DNA of 64,000 nt from Limnohabitans sp. G3-2 (GCF_002778275.1 NZ_NESG01000001.1:124001-188000), one strand, 5' to 3'; counted from the first letter of the stretch, positions 46,308-53,618 are shown. The notes: a model not told the origin generated them from the letters alone. Translations and numbers: made by a program.

Positions 46308-46702
46308 GACTCCTTCACACCATGCTGCGCGTGGGCAACCTGCAACGCGCGATCGACTTCTACACCCAAGTGCTGGGCATGACGCTGCAACGCACCTCCG
46401 AAAACCCCGAGTACAAATACTCGCTGGCCTTTGTGGGCTACGGCAGCAACCCGGACCATGCCGAAATCGAGCTGACCTACAACTGGGGCGTGGAGCGCTA
46501 CGACATGGGCTCGGCCTATGGCCACATCGCCTTGGGGGTGCCCGACGTCTATGCCGCTTGCGACAAGATCAAGGCCGCTGGTGGCCACGTGACGCGCGAG
46601 CCTGGCCCGGTCAAAGGCGGCAGCACGGTGATTGCCTTTGTGACCGACCCCGATGGTTACAAGATCGAGCTGATCCAGCGACCGCAATACGCGAACCTTT
46701 GA
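46304..46702 (+). CDS. gloA: Lactoylglutathione lyase (glyoxalase I)
   Basis: 132 residues from [20 protein letters not shown]. The four metal ligands of E. coli GloA are all at matching positions: His5, Glu56, His74 and Glu122. It converts the methylglyoxal-glutathione hemithioacetal to S-lactoylglutathione. Translationally coupled to the thioesterase gene before it. Confidence 0.93.
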   Translation: MRLLHTMLRVGNLQRAIDFYTQVLGMTLQRTSENPEYKYSLAFVGYGSNPDHAEIELTYNWGVERYDMGSAYGHIALGVPDVYAACDKIKAAGGHVTREPGPVKGGSTVIAFVTDPDGYKIELIQRPQYANL

Positions 46703-46733
46703 GACCACAGCGCCCATTTTTTGGAGTCCTCAC

Positions 46734-47411
46734 ATGATCGACCTGAGCGGACAACGTATCCTGGTGACCCAGTCCCAAGAATTCATGGGCCCGGCCCTGT
46801 GCGACACCTTGCGCGCCTGCGGCGCCGAAGTGATCGCCGACGCGCGGCTGCTCACCCACCCGCTGGACGCGCAGGCCGTGATCGAGGCGGCCGGGCCGCT
46901 CGATGCACTGGTCATCAACCTGGCGCTGCCTGCGCCGTCCACCGCAGTGACCCACATTGACGAAGCCGAGTGGCGCCAGGTGTTTGAGGTGATGGTGGAC
47001 CCACTGCCCCGCCTGGTGCGGGCGGTGGTGCCCGGCATGAAGGCCCGGGGCGGCGGCAAGATCGTGGTGATGGGCAGCGCCTCGGCCTTGCGCGGCATGA
47101 AGCGCGCCGCCAGCTACAGCGCAGCGCGCGGTGCGCAGCTGGCCTATGTGCAGGCGGCCGGTGTGGAGCTGGCCCCCGACAACATCCAGCTCAATGCCGT
47201 GGCGCAGAACTTTGTCGACAACCCCACCTACTTCCCGCCCGAAGTGCAGGCCAACCCGCGCTTTCAGGAACGCCTCAAACGCGAAGTGCCGCTGGGCCGC
47301 CTGGTCAAGGCCGAAGAAGACGCCCGCTTTGTGGCCTACCTGTGCAGCGACGCCGCCAGCTGCTTTGTCGGGCAGGTGTTCCCGATGTCGGGCGGTTGGG
47401 CGGTGCGCTGA
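46734..47411 (+). CDS. Halohydrin dehalogenase-like SDR protein
   Basis: 225 residues. It has the SDR fold pattern but not the SDR motifs. In place of TGxxxGxG it has Thr12-x4-Phe17-x-Gly19 (VTQSQEFMG), and the active site is Ser115-x12-Tyr128-x3-Arg132, with Arg in place of Lys. These are the two motifs that define halohydrin dehalogenases, which form epoxides from vicinal haloalcohols without a nicotinamide cofactor. The NPTYFPPEVQANPRF stretch and GQVFPMSGGW end are also like that family. Last gene of the operon, just left of the island. Native substrate unknown. Confidence 0.8.
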   Translation: MIDLSGQRILVTQSQEFMGPALCDTLRACGAEVIADARLLTHPLDAQAVIEAAGPLDALVINLALPAPSTAVTHIDEAEWRQVFEVMVDPLPRLVRAVVPGMKARGGGKIVVMGSASALRGMKRAASYSAARGAQLAYVQAAGVELAPDNIQLNAVAQNFVDNPTYFPPEVQANPRFQERLKREVPLGRLVKAEEDARFVAYLCSDAASCFVGQVFPMSGGWAVR

Positions 47412-47440
47412 TCGGGCGCAACGCTTCAGCCCTTCATGAC

Positions 47441-47590
47441 TCAGCGCGGCAACTGACTCGCCTCACGCGTCAGCGCTTCGATCCGTGCCCAGCCCCCCTG
47501 GGCCAGCGCGTCAGCGGGAACCAGCCACGAGCCGCCCACACAAGCCACGTTGGGCAAGCTCAGCAGGTCGTTGGCGTCATTTGGCGTGAC
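47441..47590 (-). pseudogene. Displaced 3' end of eda (remnant)
   Basis: 150 bp that align without gaps to the last 150 bp of the intact eda at 57533-57682, with about 13 mismatches counted by eye. On the minus strand it still encodes the last 48 or so residues of the aldolase ([20 protein letters not shown] and onward to the stop), but there is no start or upstream part: at 47591 the sequence becomes unrelated. It marks the left edge of the island. Confidence 0.9.
47494..47548. repeat. Left copy of the 55-bp direct repeat (possible attachment core)
   Basis: Identical to 57586-57640. It lies within the eda 3' sequence on both sides of the island. Confidence 0.7.
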
Positions 47591-47834
47591 GCTACTGCAA
47601 GCCGGGAACGCATTTCAAGTCTTCCATTCGACAGTAAATCAGGTTGGGAATTCGTTCGCCAAGCTTGCGTCCCAAGTTCTGAGCTTGGATAAGACAAGCG
47701 CCATTGAAATCGCTGCAAGCACATTTCCATGGCATTGGTAGAGCAACTTCGCTCCGGGAAAACTGCGGGTAAATACCATTATTTAACTTATTTTTTAAAA
47801 CATAATTACTAAAAAATAAGATCGGGAGACTTTA
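47591..47834. other. Left intergenic region of the island, probable promoter
   Basis: 244 bp with falling GC content; the last 70 bases are almost all A/T. No gene is seen. It probably contains the promoter of the acpP-like operon; no single -35/-10 pair stands out. A GGGAG ribosome binding site lies at its end. Confidence 0.5.
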
Positions 47835-48161
47835 ATGGAGCTTGACAAAGAAGACGTTCGTGCTCGCATAGCAGCATTGCTTCAAGAGCACATGGACATC
47901 GATCCGGCCTTGGCGTTGCAAGACACCGTGTTCAGTGAGTTACACAAAGATTTCGACTCTTTGGCGCTGTTGGAGTTGCAGCTCTTGCTAGAAAAAGAGT
48001 TCGACATGGAGTTCGACGGCTTTGACCGCAACGCCAAGATTCCCACCAATGTGAGCGAAATGGCTGACGCCCTCATGCGAGAGTACGAGCTGTACCAATT
48101 GCGGCAAGCCAAGAAGAACTCGGCTCCAAACAACCAAGCCCCTGAATCCATCACAGGCTGA
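47835..48161 (+). CDS. Acyl carrier protein
   Basis: 108 residues from MELDKEDVRARIAALLQEH. A four-helix carrier domain with the phosphopantetheine attachment Ser42 in DFDSLALLELQLLLEKEF. The last 30 residues are a charged, probably disordered tail. It differs from housekeeping AcpP (which has GADSLD) and is followed 4 bp later by a ketosynthase, so it is a dedicated carrier for a secondary acyl chain. Start chosen by the GGGAG ribosome binding site 6-7 bases upstream. Confidence 0.88.
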   Translation: MELDKEDVRARIAALLQEHMDIDPALALQDTVFSELHKDFDSLALLELQLLLEKEFDMEFDGFDRNAKIPTNVSEMADALMREYELYQLRQAKKNSAPNNQAPESITG

Positions 48162-48165
48162 CAAC

Positions 48166-49392
48166 ATGCGCAGAGTGGTCATCACTGGCATGGGGGCTCT
48201 TTCCGCCTTGGGCACGACGGCGCAGTCTTGTTTTGACAACTTGATTGCAGGGCATAGCGGCATACGCCCGCACCCAACACACGCATTACCTTTTCCCGTC
48301 GGTTATGTTGACTTTGATGCCGATGCCCACTTCAGCAAGATGCAGTTGTTGGGGCTTGATCGAGTCAGTCAATTGGCCATTGTGGCGGCAGAGCAAGCCA
48401 TGCAGCAAGCCCAAGCCGCAGAGCCTAAGTTGGACCGTCTGCAAATGGGTGTTTTTTGGGGCACAGGTGGTGGCGGTTGCGAATCCACAGAACACGCTTA
48501 TGCCAAATTTTTTGATGCAGGCGGTGAACGAAAAAAGCTGCTGACCGTTCCTGCCGCCATGATCCACGCCGCTGCGGCACAAGTGGCCATGCGTTTTGGC
48601 ATTGGGGGTGAGTGTCAGACCTACTCCACAGCCTGTTCATCGGCCGCCGTAGCCATTGGCGAAGCTTTTCGCCGCGTTCAATATGGGCATTGGCCCATGG
48701 CCTTGGCCGGCGGCGCTGAAGCCCCGTTGTTACCCGGTGTCATGAACAGTTGGATGGCCATGCGCGTGCTCTGCACTGACCCGCAAGATGCCTCCGGCAC
48801 AGGCTGCCGCCCCTTCAGCGCAGACCGCTGTGGTTTTGCCATGGCCGAAGGTGCAGCTGCCTTTGTTTTGGAAGACTTGGAACATGCCCAAGCCCGCGGA
48901 GCCACCATCCTGGCCGAAATGCTCGGCTATGGCGTGAGCAACGACGCGGCCCACATCACCAAACCTGACTCGCAAGGCCAAGCCCGAGCCATGCAATCGG
49001 CCTTAAAGTTGGCCAAATTGGCCCCGCATGACATTGGTTACATCAACGCCCATGGCACAGCCACCCATGCAGGGGACATGGCAGAGGTGCAATCTATCGA
49101 GCAGGTCTTTGGCGCTGGTGCTAGCGGCATACCCGTCAGTGCAACCAAATCTGCGCATGGACACGCAATGGGTGCAAGTGGCGCATTGGAATGGGCGGTC
49201 ACCATCGAAGCCCTGCGCAGACAAGTGCTGCCCCCCACCACCCATTTCACACACGCAGACGCAGGTGTCAGCATGGACTTTATCCCGCACACGGCACGAC
49301 TGGCACCAGCCCTTCAATGCGCCATGTCCAATTCATTTGCCTTTGGTGGCAACAATGCCGTGTTGATTGCGCGGAGGTGGGAGTCAGCATGA
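48166..49392 (+). CDS. Beta-ketoacyl-ACP synthase (FabF-like)
   Basis: 408 residues with an intact Cys-His-His triad: Cys157 in STACSSA, His296 in NAHGTAT, His333 in SAHGHAMGASG. It condenses an acyl chain with malonyl-ACP. Length and motifs fit FabF/FabB, but it lacks several FabF hallmarks and pairs with a private carrier protein and a dehydratase at the other end of the island. Its stop overlaps the next start by 4 bp (ATGA). Confidence 0.9.
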   Translation: MRRVVITGMGALSALGTTAQSCFDNLIAGHSGIRPHPTHALPFPVGYVDFDADAHFSKMQLLGLDRVSQLAIVAAEQAMQQAQAAEPKLDRLQMGVFWGTGGGGCESTEHAYAKFFDAGGERKKLLTVPAAMIHAAAAQVAMRFGIGGECQTYSTACSSAAVAIGEAFRRVQYGHWPMALAGGAEAPLLPGVMNSWMAMRVLCTDPQDASGTGCRPFSADRCGFAMAEGAAAFVLEDLEHAQARGATILAEMLGYGVSNDAAHITKPDSQGQARAMQSALKLAKLAPHDIGYINAHGTATHAGDMAEVQSIEQVFGAGASGIPVSATKSAHGHAMGASGALEWAVTIEALRRQVLPPTTHFTHADAGVSMDFIPHTARLAPALQCAMSNSFAFGGNNAVLIARRWESA

Positions 49393-50267
49393 ACGCATGC
49401 CATGAAAATGTTTGGCGCTTGCCGCTGCACGACGAATTGGTTTTCGATTGGTCCTATAAAGCACAGACATCTTCCGTACAAAATCTATACGCCAAAAGCA
49501 AGCACGCGCAGTGGGATGCCGCAGAGCGCATCAACTGGCAACAAGACCTGGACCCGGAAAACCCTTTTGGCTACGACGACAGATTGATGCCATTGTCTGG
49601 CACAGCGGCTTGGGCCAAAGCATCCAGCAAGGAACGTGCAAACGTACGTCACCAGTACCAAGCCTACATGGTCAACCAGTTTTTGCATGGTGAGCAAGCT
49701 GCCCTGCTCGCCGCTGCCCGCTTGGTGCAAGTCTTGCCCAATGTCATGGGCAAACAGATGGCCGCACAACAAGTGGCCGACGAAGCCCGTCACATCGAAG
49801 TCTTTGAACGCCTAATTCGCGAAAAGATCCAGATCCGTTACCCCGCAGATGCTGGGCTCAAAGCGCTAATTGAAGAGGGCCTGCGCGACAGCCGTTGGGA
49901 TTTTGTGGTGCTGACCACCCAGGTTCTGATCGAGGGCATGGCCTTGGTTTCAATGCAACAACTCAGAGATTTCAGCAAACACCCGCTGATTTCCACTATC
50001 GGCAATTACGTGATGGCCGATGAAGCCAGGCACGTGGCCTACGGTCAGCATTTGCTCAAAGATCACCTCTCACAGTTGACCGCATACGAAAAGAAAGAGC
50101 GCCATGATTTTCTACTCGAAGGCATTGAAAAACTCAAAACTGGAATCATGATCCCTGACGTGAAAGGGTTTCATTTATCGGATGAAGAAAAAAAGTCTTG
50201 CGTACTTTTTCGAGAAAAAGTTGCAAGTAGATTTGAGTTCAGATGCTCGGATTTACTTGATTTTTAA
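49389..50267 (+). CDS. Ferritin-like diiron oxygenase/oxidase
   Basis: 292 residues from MNACHENVWRLPLHDELVFD. All six diiron ligands are visible in a four-helix pattern: Glu102 (HGEQAALL), Glu132 and His135 (DEARHIEVF), Glu182 (LIEGMAL), Glu212 and His215 (DEARHVAYG). This is the layout of R2-like and acyl-ACP-modifying diiron proteins. With the carrier protein and ketosynthase just upstream (translationally coupled), oxidation or desaturation of an ACP-bound chain is the likely job (inference). The C-terminus FREKVASRFEFRC is repeated as a fragment at 51496. Confidence 0.85.
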   Translation: MNACHENVWRLPLHDELVFDWSYKAQTSSVQNLYAKSKHAQWDAAERINWQQDLDPENPFGYDDRLMPLSGTAAWAKASSKERANVRHQYQAYMVNQFLHGEQAALLAAARLVQVLPNVMGKQMAAQQVADEARHIEVFERLIREKIQIRYPADAGLKALIEEGLRDSRWDFVVLTTQVLIEGMALVSMQQLRDFSKHPLISTIGNYVMADEARHVAYGQHLLKDHLSQLTAYEKKERHDFLLEGIEKLKTGIMIPDVKGFHLSDEEKKSCVLFREKVASRFEFRCSDLLDF

Positions 50268-50292
50268 TAACTGCATTGATTTTTTCAATTAA

Positions 50293-50306
50293 AATCAGAT
50301 CTGATT
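50293..50306. promoter_or_regulatory. Perfect palindrome in an AT-rich gap
   Basis: AATCAGATCTGATT, 14 bp, between the diiron gene and the membrane-protein gene. It could be an operator or a weak terminator stem followed by an A/T stretch. Confidence 0.4.
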
Positions 50307-50336
50307 ATTTAAATAATTATTATTTAGAAAATAAAC

Positions 50337-50792
50337 ATGTTAAGTTCAGATGGTTTATTTTTAATGGCGAAAAAATCAGTTATTTTGCTGGCAACGATTT
50401 TGGCCGGATCATTTATTTTGTCAGCCGTTGAAAATTATATAAATATCGAAAATATGTTTGATAGAAATCGTAATTATAAAGACTCAATAAATAGTATAGC
50501 TCCATTTAAGACATTTATTTTTGCCCCTATATTTGAAACATTTTTAATATATTTATATATAAGAATGACTGGCGAGAAAAAATATGTATTTAAATATATT
50601 TTTTTTGGGATCTGCATGGGGGTTTTTCATGAATATTATCAACCCAAATCTTTTTTATCGATATTATTTGTTTTTTCCGTTATGACGTACGGATTGGTGG
50701 ATTTTTTGAACAAATACGGAAGGATGGTGTCGATAACACTCGTTGCTGTTATTCATTCTCTGTATAACATTATTGTTGTATATTTTTTCTAA
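50337..50792 (+). CDS. Small integral membrane protein, CPBP-protease-like
   Basis: 151 residues, strongly AT-rich codons. Four or so hydrophobic helices. Residues match the CPBP (CAAX-protease-like) pattern in part: Glu67-x8-Arg76 (FETFLIYLYIR), His98 (VFHEY) and His140-x3-Asn144 (HSLYN). CPBP proteins in bacteriocin clusters serve in immunity or processing. The pattern is degenerate, so activity is not certain. Start could instead be MAKKSV at 50364. Confidence 0.6.
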   Translation: MLSSDGLFLMAKKSVILLATILAGSFILSAVENYINIENMFDRNRNYKDSINSIAPFKTFIFAPIFETFLIYLYIRMTGEKKYVFKYIFFGICMGVFHEYYQPKSFLSILFVFSVMTYGLVDFLNKYGRMVSITLVAVIHSLYNIIVVYFF

Positions 50793-50849
50793 TTTTGAAT
50801 TAATCCCGCAAAATTAGAAATTTCTACATGGGATTGAAGGAGTAGAAAG

Positions 50850-51524
50850 ATGCATGAAATTTCACGCAATTTGACTTTGGATGTTGAGGCTGGAGCCAGT
50901 GCGGGGCAGGCCGCAGTTGCGCAAACGGCCGCCGCAGTTGGATGGGAGGTTGCTGGTGCTATCGCGAACGGAATCGTGAATGGCGTCACAGCAATGGCTA
51001 ATTCAGGTGCCCCATCGGTGAGCAATCCAATGGGAGATCCTGCGCCTGACAATTGCACAATGTCGGTCACAAATGACTCGATCACAGTCTCTTGCCCAAA
51101 TGATGGTGGTGGCGGCGGTGGCGGCGGCAAAGTCATCTGTACAGAACTTTGCCGAAACGGTGCCATTGAGCATGACGTCTGGATGGCCGATATCCGCTAT
51201 AGCCGCCAGAACTTCTCCGAGCAGACCATGCGCGGTTATCACCTCTGGGGCATTCCCTATGTGAAGCTCATGCGCAAGTACCCCTCGTTCGCCAAAATGG
51301 CCGAACACCCCACACGTTGGTTTGCCGAAGACATTGCTTATCGCATGGGGGTGCTGTCCAAACCCAACTACAAGGGCTGGGTGCTGCGTGAGGTGTTCTT
51401 CCGGCCGGTCTGCTTTGGCATAGGCCTTTTCGCCAAGGCCCGTGACTGGCAAGCGCTGTGGCGCGATGGCGTGACACCATCAGGTTTGCACATCTTTCCG
51501 AGAAAAAGTTGCGACCAGATTTAA
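50850..51524 (+). CDS. Microcin-like precursor A with C-terminal cassette domain
   Basis: 224 residues; GAAGGAG lies 7 bases before the ATG. Residues 1-16 (MHEISRNLTLDVEAGA) look like a double-glycine-type leader with a GA site. Then an Ala/Gly/Val-rich hydrophobic stretch to about residue 50, a polar part with CPND, eight Gly, and a C-terminal domain of about 120 residues starting KVICTELCRNG, rich in aromatic and basic residues. The C-terminal domain is nearly identical to that of precursor B, the N-terminus is not. The last 12 residues run out of frame into a fragment of a diiron gene. Function is inferred from leader and exporter. Confidence 0.7.
   Translation: MHEISRNLTLDVEAGASAGQAAVAQTAAAVGWEVAGAIANGIVNGVTAMANSGAPSVSNPMGDPAPDNCTMSVTNDSITVSCPNDGGGGGGGGKVICTELCRNGAIEHDVWMADIRYSRQNFSEQTMRGYHLWGIPYVKLMRKYPSFAKMAEHPTRWFAEDIAYRMGVLSKPNYKGWVLREVFFRPVCFGIGLFAKARDWQALWRDGVTPSGLHIFPRKSCDQI
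51126..51485 (+). repeat. Duplicated cassette, copy 1
   Basis: About 360 bp encoding the KVICTEL domain, roughly 96% identical by eye to 52275-52633. GC content is higher than in the flanking AT-rich sequence. Confidence 0.85.
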
Positions 51525-51564
51525 ATCCAGATTTTTGGATATATTTAAAATTAATAAAATATAG
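51496..51564 (+). pseudogene. Fragment of a second diiron-protein gene (C-terminus)
   Basis: In the frame starting at 51496 it reads FREKVATRFKSRFLDIFKIN to a TAG, clearly homologous to the end of the diiron protein encoded at 49389-50267 (FREKVASRFEFRCSDLLDF). Only these 22 codons remain; they overlap the 3' end of precursor A in another frame. Confidence 0.75.
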
Positions 51565-51585
51565 GTTAGCCACCCAAACCTATAT
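51559..51585 (+). terminator. Hairpin after precursor A
   Basis: 9-bp arms ATATAGGTT / AACCTATAT with a 9-base loop, without a T-run. Could be a weak terminator or leader structure of the following genes. Confidence 0.4.
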
Positions 51586-51620
51586 ACACTACCCAAATCA
51601 GTCCAAAAGGGAAATTTAAT

Positions 51621-51734
51621 ATGAAGAAAATTCTGGATGCCAAAAGCACAGTCACAAAATATTTAAACATCAAACCCATAAGCCCTCCGAAAAATAAAAA
51701 TCAAAGAAAAGAGGCGGCAAATGAGTGCACTTAA
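51621..51734 (+). CDS. Possible 37-residue peptide
   Basis: Open frame MKKILDAKSTVTKYLNIKPI to the stop, basic, preceded by AGGGAAA. It overlaps the start of the next gene by 14 bp in another frame, a layout seen with translational coupling. It has no double-glycine site. Too short to be sure that it is real. Confidence 0.35.
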   Translation: MKKILDAKSTVTKYLNIKPISPPKNKNQRKEAANECT

Positions 51735-51957
51735 TGCCACCTCGATATTAATGTCTATTGCTTTTTTAATTTCAATAGCACATGAAATTATTAGAGTAAA
51801 GGCAATTTCCAGAAAAAGTTATATCTTTCTTTTTTTGGCCATTTCAACCTCTTGTGCAACCCAAATATTTAATGAGGGGCTTAATTTCGGAACCATAGGG
51901 ATAATAATTTCGACAGTTGCATCATTTTTTTTAATTTTCAAATCTCAAAAGGAATAA
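51721..51957 (+). CDS. Small three-helix membrane protein, candidate immunity protein
   Basis: 78 residues; GAGG lies 6 bases before the ATG. Three hydrophobic helices (about residues 7-24, 34-48, 55-73) with a basic first loop (RVKAISRKSY). It ends 2 bp before precursor B, the position expected of a microcin immunity gene. No family recognised; the immunity role is inference. Confidence 0.6.
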   Translation: MSALNATSILMSIAFLISIAHEIIRVKAISRKSYIFLFLAISTSCATQIFNEGLNFGTIGIIISTVASFFLIFKSQKE

Positions 51958-51959
51958 AA

Positions 51960-52646
51960 ATGAAATCCATCGACAAAGAATACTTTGACCACATAAATGG
52001 TGGTGTGAATGTAGGCAATCAAATTGGATCTGCAGTAAGCGCAGTCGCAGCAGCTGCAGCAGTTGCCGCTGCTGCCACAGCAGTTGGTGCTGCAGTTGCA
52101 ACGGGAGCAGCAATTGGTGCTGCAATTAATGCGGTTTCTAATAATGTTGGAACATCATCACCTGGACCAGCAGCACCAGATACTTCACCCGGTGTTGATG
52201 AAATGGGCAACGTTATCGGAGCAATAAACTCTAACGATGTCGTTTGCAATGATGGAGGAGGCGGTGGCGGTGGTGGCAAAGTCATCTGTACAGAACTTTG
52301 CCGAAACGGTGCCATTGAGCATGAAGTCTGGATGGCCGATATCCGCTATAGCCGTCAAAACTTCTCTGAACAGACCATGCGCGGTTATCACCTCTGGGGC
52401 ATTCCCTATGTGAAGCTCATGCGCAAATACCCCTCGTTCGCCAAACTGGCCGAATACCCCACACGTTGGTTTGCCGAAGACATTGCTTATCGCATGGGGG
52501 TGCTGTCCAAACCCAACTACAAGGGCTGGGTGCTGCGTGAGGTGTTCTTCCGGCCGGTCTGCTTTGGCATCGGCCTTTTCGCCAAGGCGCGTGACTGGCA
52601 AGCGCTGTGGCGCGATGGTTTGACGCCTTCAGGTGTTCGCTCCTGA
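51960..52646 (+). CDS. Microcin-like precursor B with C-terminal cassette domain
   Basis: 228 residues; AAAGGA precedes the ATG. Residues 1-15 (MKSIDKEYFDHINGG) are a classic double-glycine leader of the CvaC type. Next comes a long Ala/Gly/Val run (about residues 16-58), then a Pro/Ser/Asp-rich spacer, CND, eight Gly and the KVICTELCRNG domain shared with precursor A. The protein ends at VRS. The leader fits the C39 peptidase of the island's ABC transporter. The Gly8 is encoded by different codons in A and B. Confidence 0.75.
   Translation: MKSIDKEYFDHINGGVNVGNQIGSAVSAVAAAAAVAAAATAVGAAVATGAAIGAAINAVSNNVGTSSPGPAAPDTSPGVDEMGNVIGAINSNDVVCNDGGGGGGGGKVICTELCRNGAIEHEVWMADIRYSRQNFSEQTMRGYHLWGIPYVKLMRKYPSFAKLAEYPTRWFAEDIAYRMGVLSKPNYKGWVLREVFFRPVCFGIGLFAKARDWQALWRDGLTPSGVRS
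52275..52633 (+). repeat. Duplicated cassette, copy 2
   Basis: Second copy of the segment at 51126-51485. Most differences are silent; coding changes include Asp to Glu and His to Tyr. Confidence 0.85.
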
Positions 52647-52708
52647 GTGGATGCTGGTGGCTTTGCCGCAGTAGATGACAAAGCTACCACTATCGTCCAT
52701 TTACTCCT

Positions 52709-52736
52709 CGCCATCAGGCAAAAATGCCTGATGGCG
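52709..52736 (+). terminator. Strong hairpin after precursor B
   Basis: Perfect 12-bp stem CGCCATCAGGCA / TGCCTGATGGCG with an AAAA loop, followed by a T-rich stretch. It probably limits transcription from the precursor genes into the peptidase and export genes. Confidence 0.75.
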
Positions 52737-52760
52737 TTGATTGCTTTGTAAGGAGAGAAC

Positions 52761-53618
52761 ATGACTTGGTGCGTATGTCGATGGTCAATGGGGATTCTTT
52801 TTTCAGGGATTCTGTTACTGAGTGGTTGCGCGTTGACACCCAAGGACCCGCAAGCGCTGTCTCAAAGCGATGCATTATTGTCCCGTCAACTTGACGCTAT
52901 TGATGCGCATTTGAATAAAACATCGCCGCAGCAACGCACGGTCATTTATGTAGGTTCAGCCCAACATTCTCAATCATTGGTGTTTCAGCGCGATGTTTTA
53001 TTCTTGAAGAAAAGGTTATTGGAAATCAATCCCAATGTACAAACTATCTTGCTCAGCAATCAGTTGGAATCAAGTCAGCTTAATTACCCGTTCGCCACCC
53101 AGTCATCCTTGGACATGGTTTTCAAAAGAATTGGGGACTGGTCTCAAAAACGTCCTATCCATCTGGTGACATTGATATCAACGCATGGGAATGTCGATGT
53201 CCTTTCAGTGAACATCGGCAACGCCTATTGGCCCGCAGTTCGGTCGGTCAACATTAAGAAATGGCTTGATGTCATACCGCATGTGCCATCGGCATTGATT
53301 CTCTCTGCATGCTATTCGGGCTCATTTGTTCCACCCTTGCAAGGGCCACAACGAATAATCATGACCGCCGCTGCCCACAACAGAAACTCGTTCGGATGCG
53401 CCTATCACAACAAGAACACCTACTTCATGGGCAATTTGTTGGGAGAGGGTTGGAATCCAGATCAAACATGGCAGGAAAACCATCAGCAAATGGCCCAAAA
53501 AATCATGGCGCTCGAACAAAAAAATGGACTACTGGCCTCCTCCCCGCAAATTGATGTACCGGAAAAATTCCGTAGCCAAAAAATCAGAGATTTTGTCAAC
53601 GGTCGCCTGCCCGAATAA
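52761..53618 (+). CDS. C13-type (legumain-like) cysteine peptidase lipoprotein
   Basis: 285 residues; AGGAGA lies just before the ATG. A signal with lipobox LLSGC puts the lipid at Cys23. The caspase-fold catalytic pair is His142 (LISTHGN) and Cys184 (LSACYSG), the C13 pattern, followed by RIIMTAAAHNRNSFGC. C13 enzymes cleave after Asn or Asp. Located at the outer face of a membrane, it could trim the exported precursors; both have Asn-Asp just before the Gly8 linker (inference). Confidence 0.78.
   Translation: MTWCVCRWSMGILFSGILLLSGCALTPKDPQALSQSDALLSRQLDAIDAHLNKTSPQQRTVIYVGSAQHSQSLVFQRDVLFLKKRLLEINPNVQTILLSNQLESSQLNYPFATQSSLDMVFKRIGDWSQKRPIHLVTLISTHGNVDVLSVNIGNAYWPAVRSVNIKKWLDVIPHVPSALILSACYSGSFVPPLQGPQRIIMTAAAHNRNSFGCAYHNKNTYFMGNLLGEGWNPDQTWQENHQQMAQKIMALEQKNGLLASSPQIDVPEKFRSQKIRDFVNGRLPE

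Noticed and set aside
47441..47590. Functional second aldolase gene
   Set aside because: Only the last 48 or so codons are left; there is no start, no catalytic Lys and unrelated sequence upstream.
50850..52646. RTX-type toxins (because of Gly-rich segments and a type I exporter)
   Set aside because: No GGxGxDxUx nonapeptide repeats; the leaders are N-terminal double-glycine type and the exporter has a true C39 domain with Cys.
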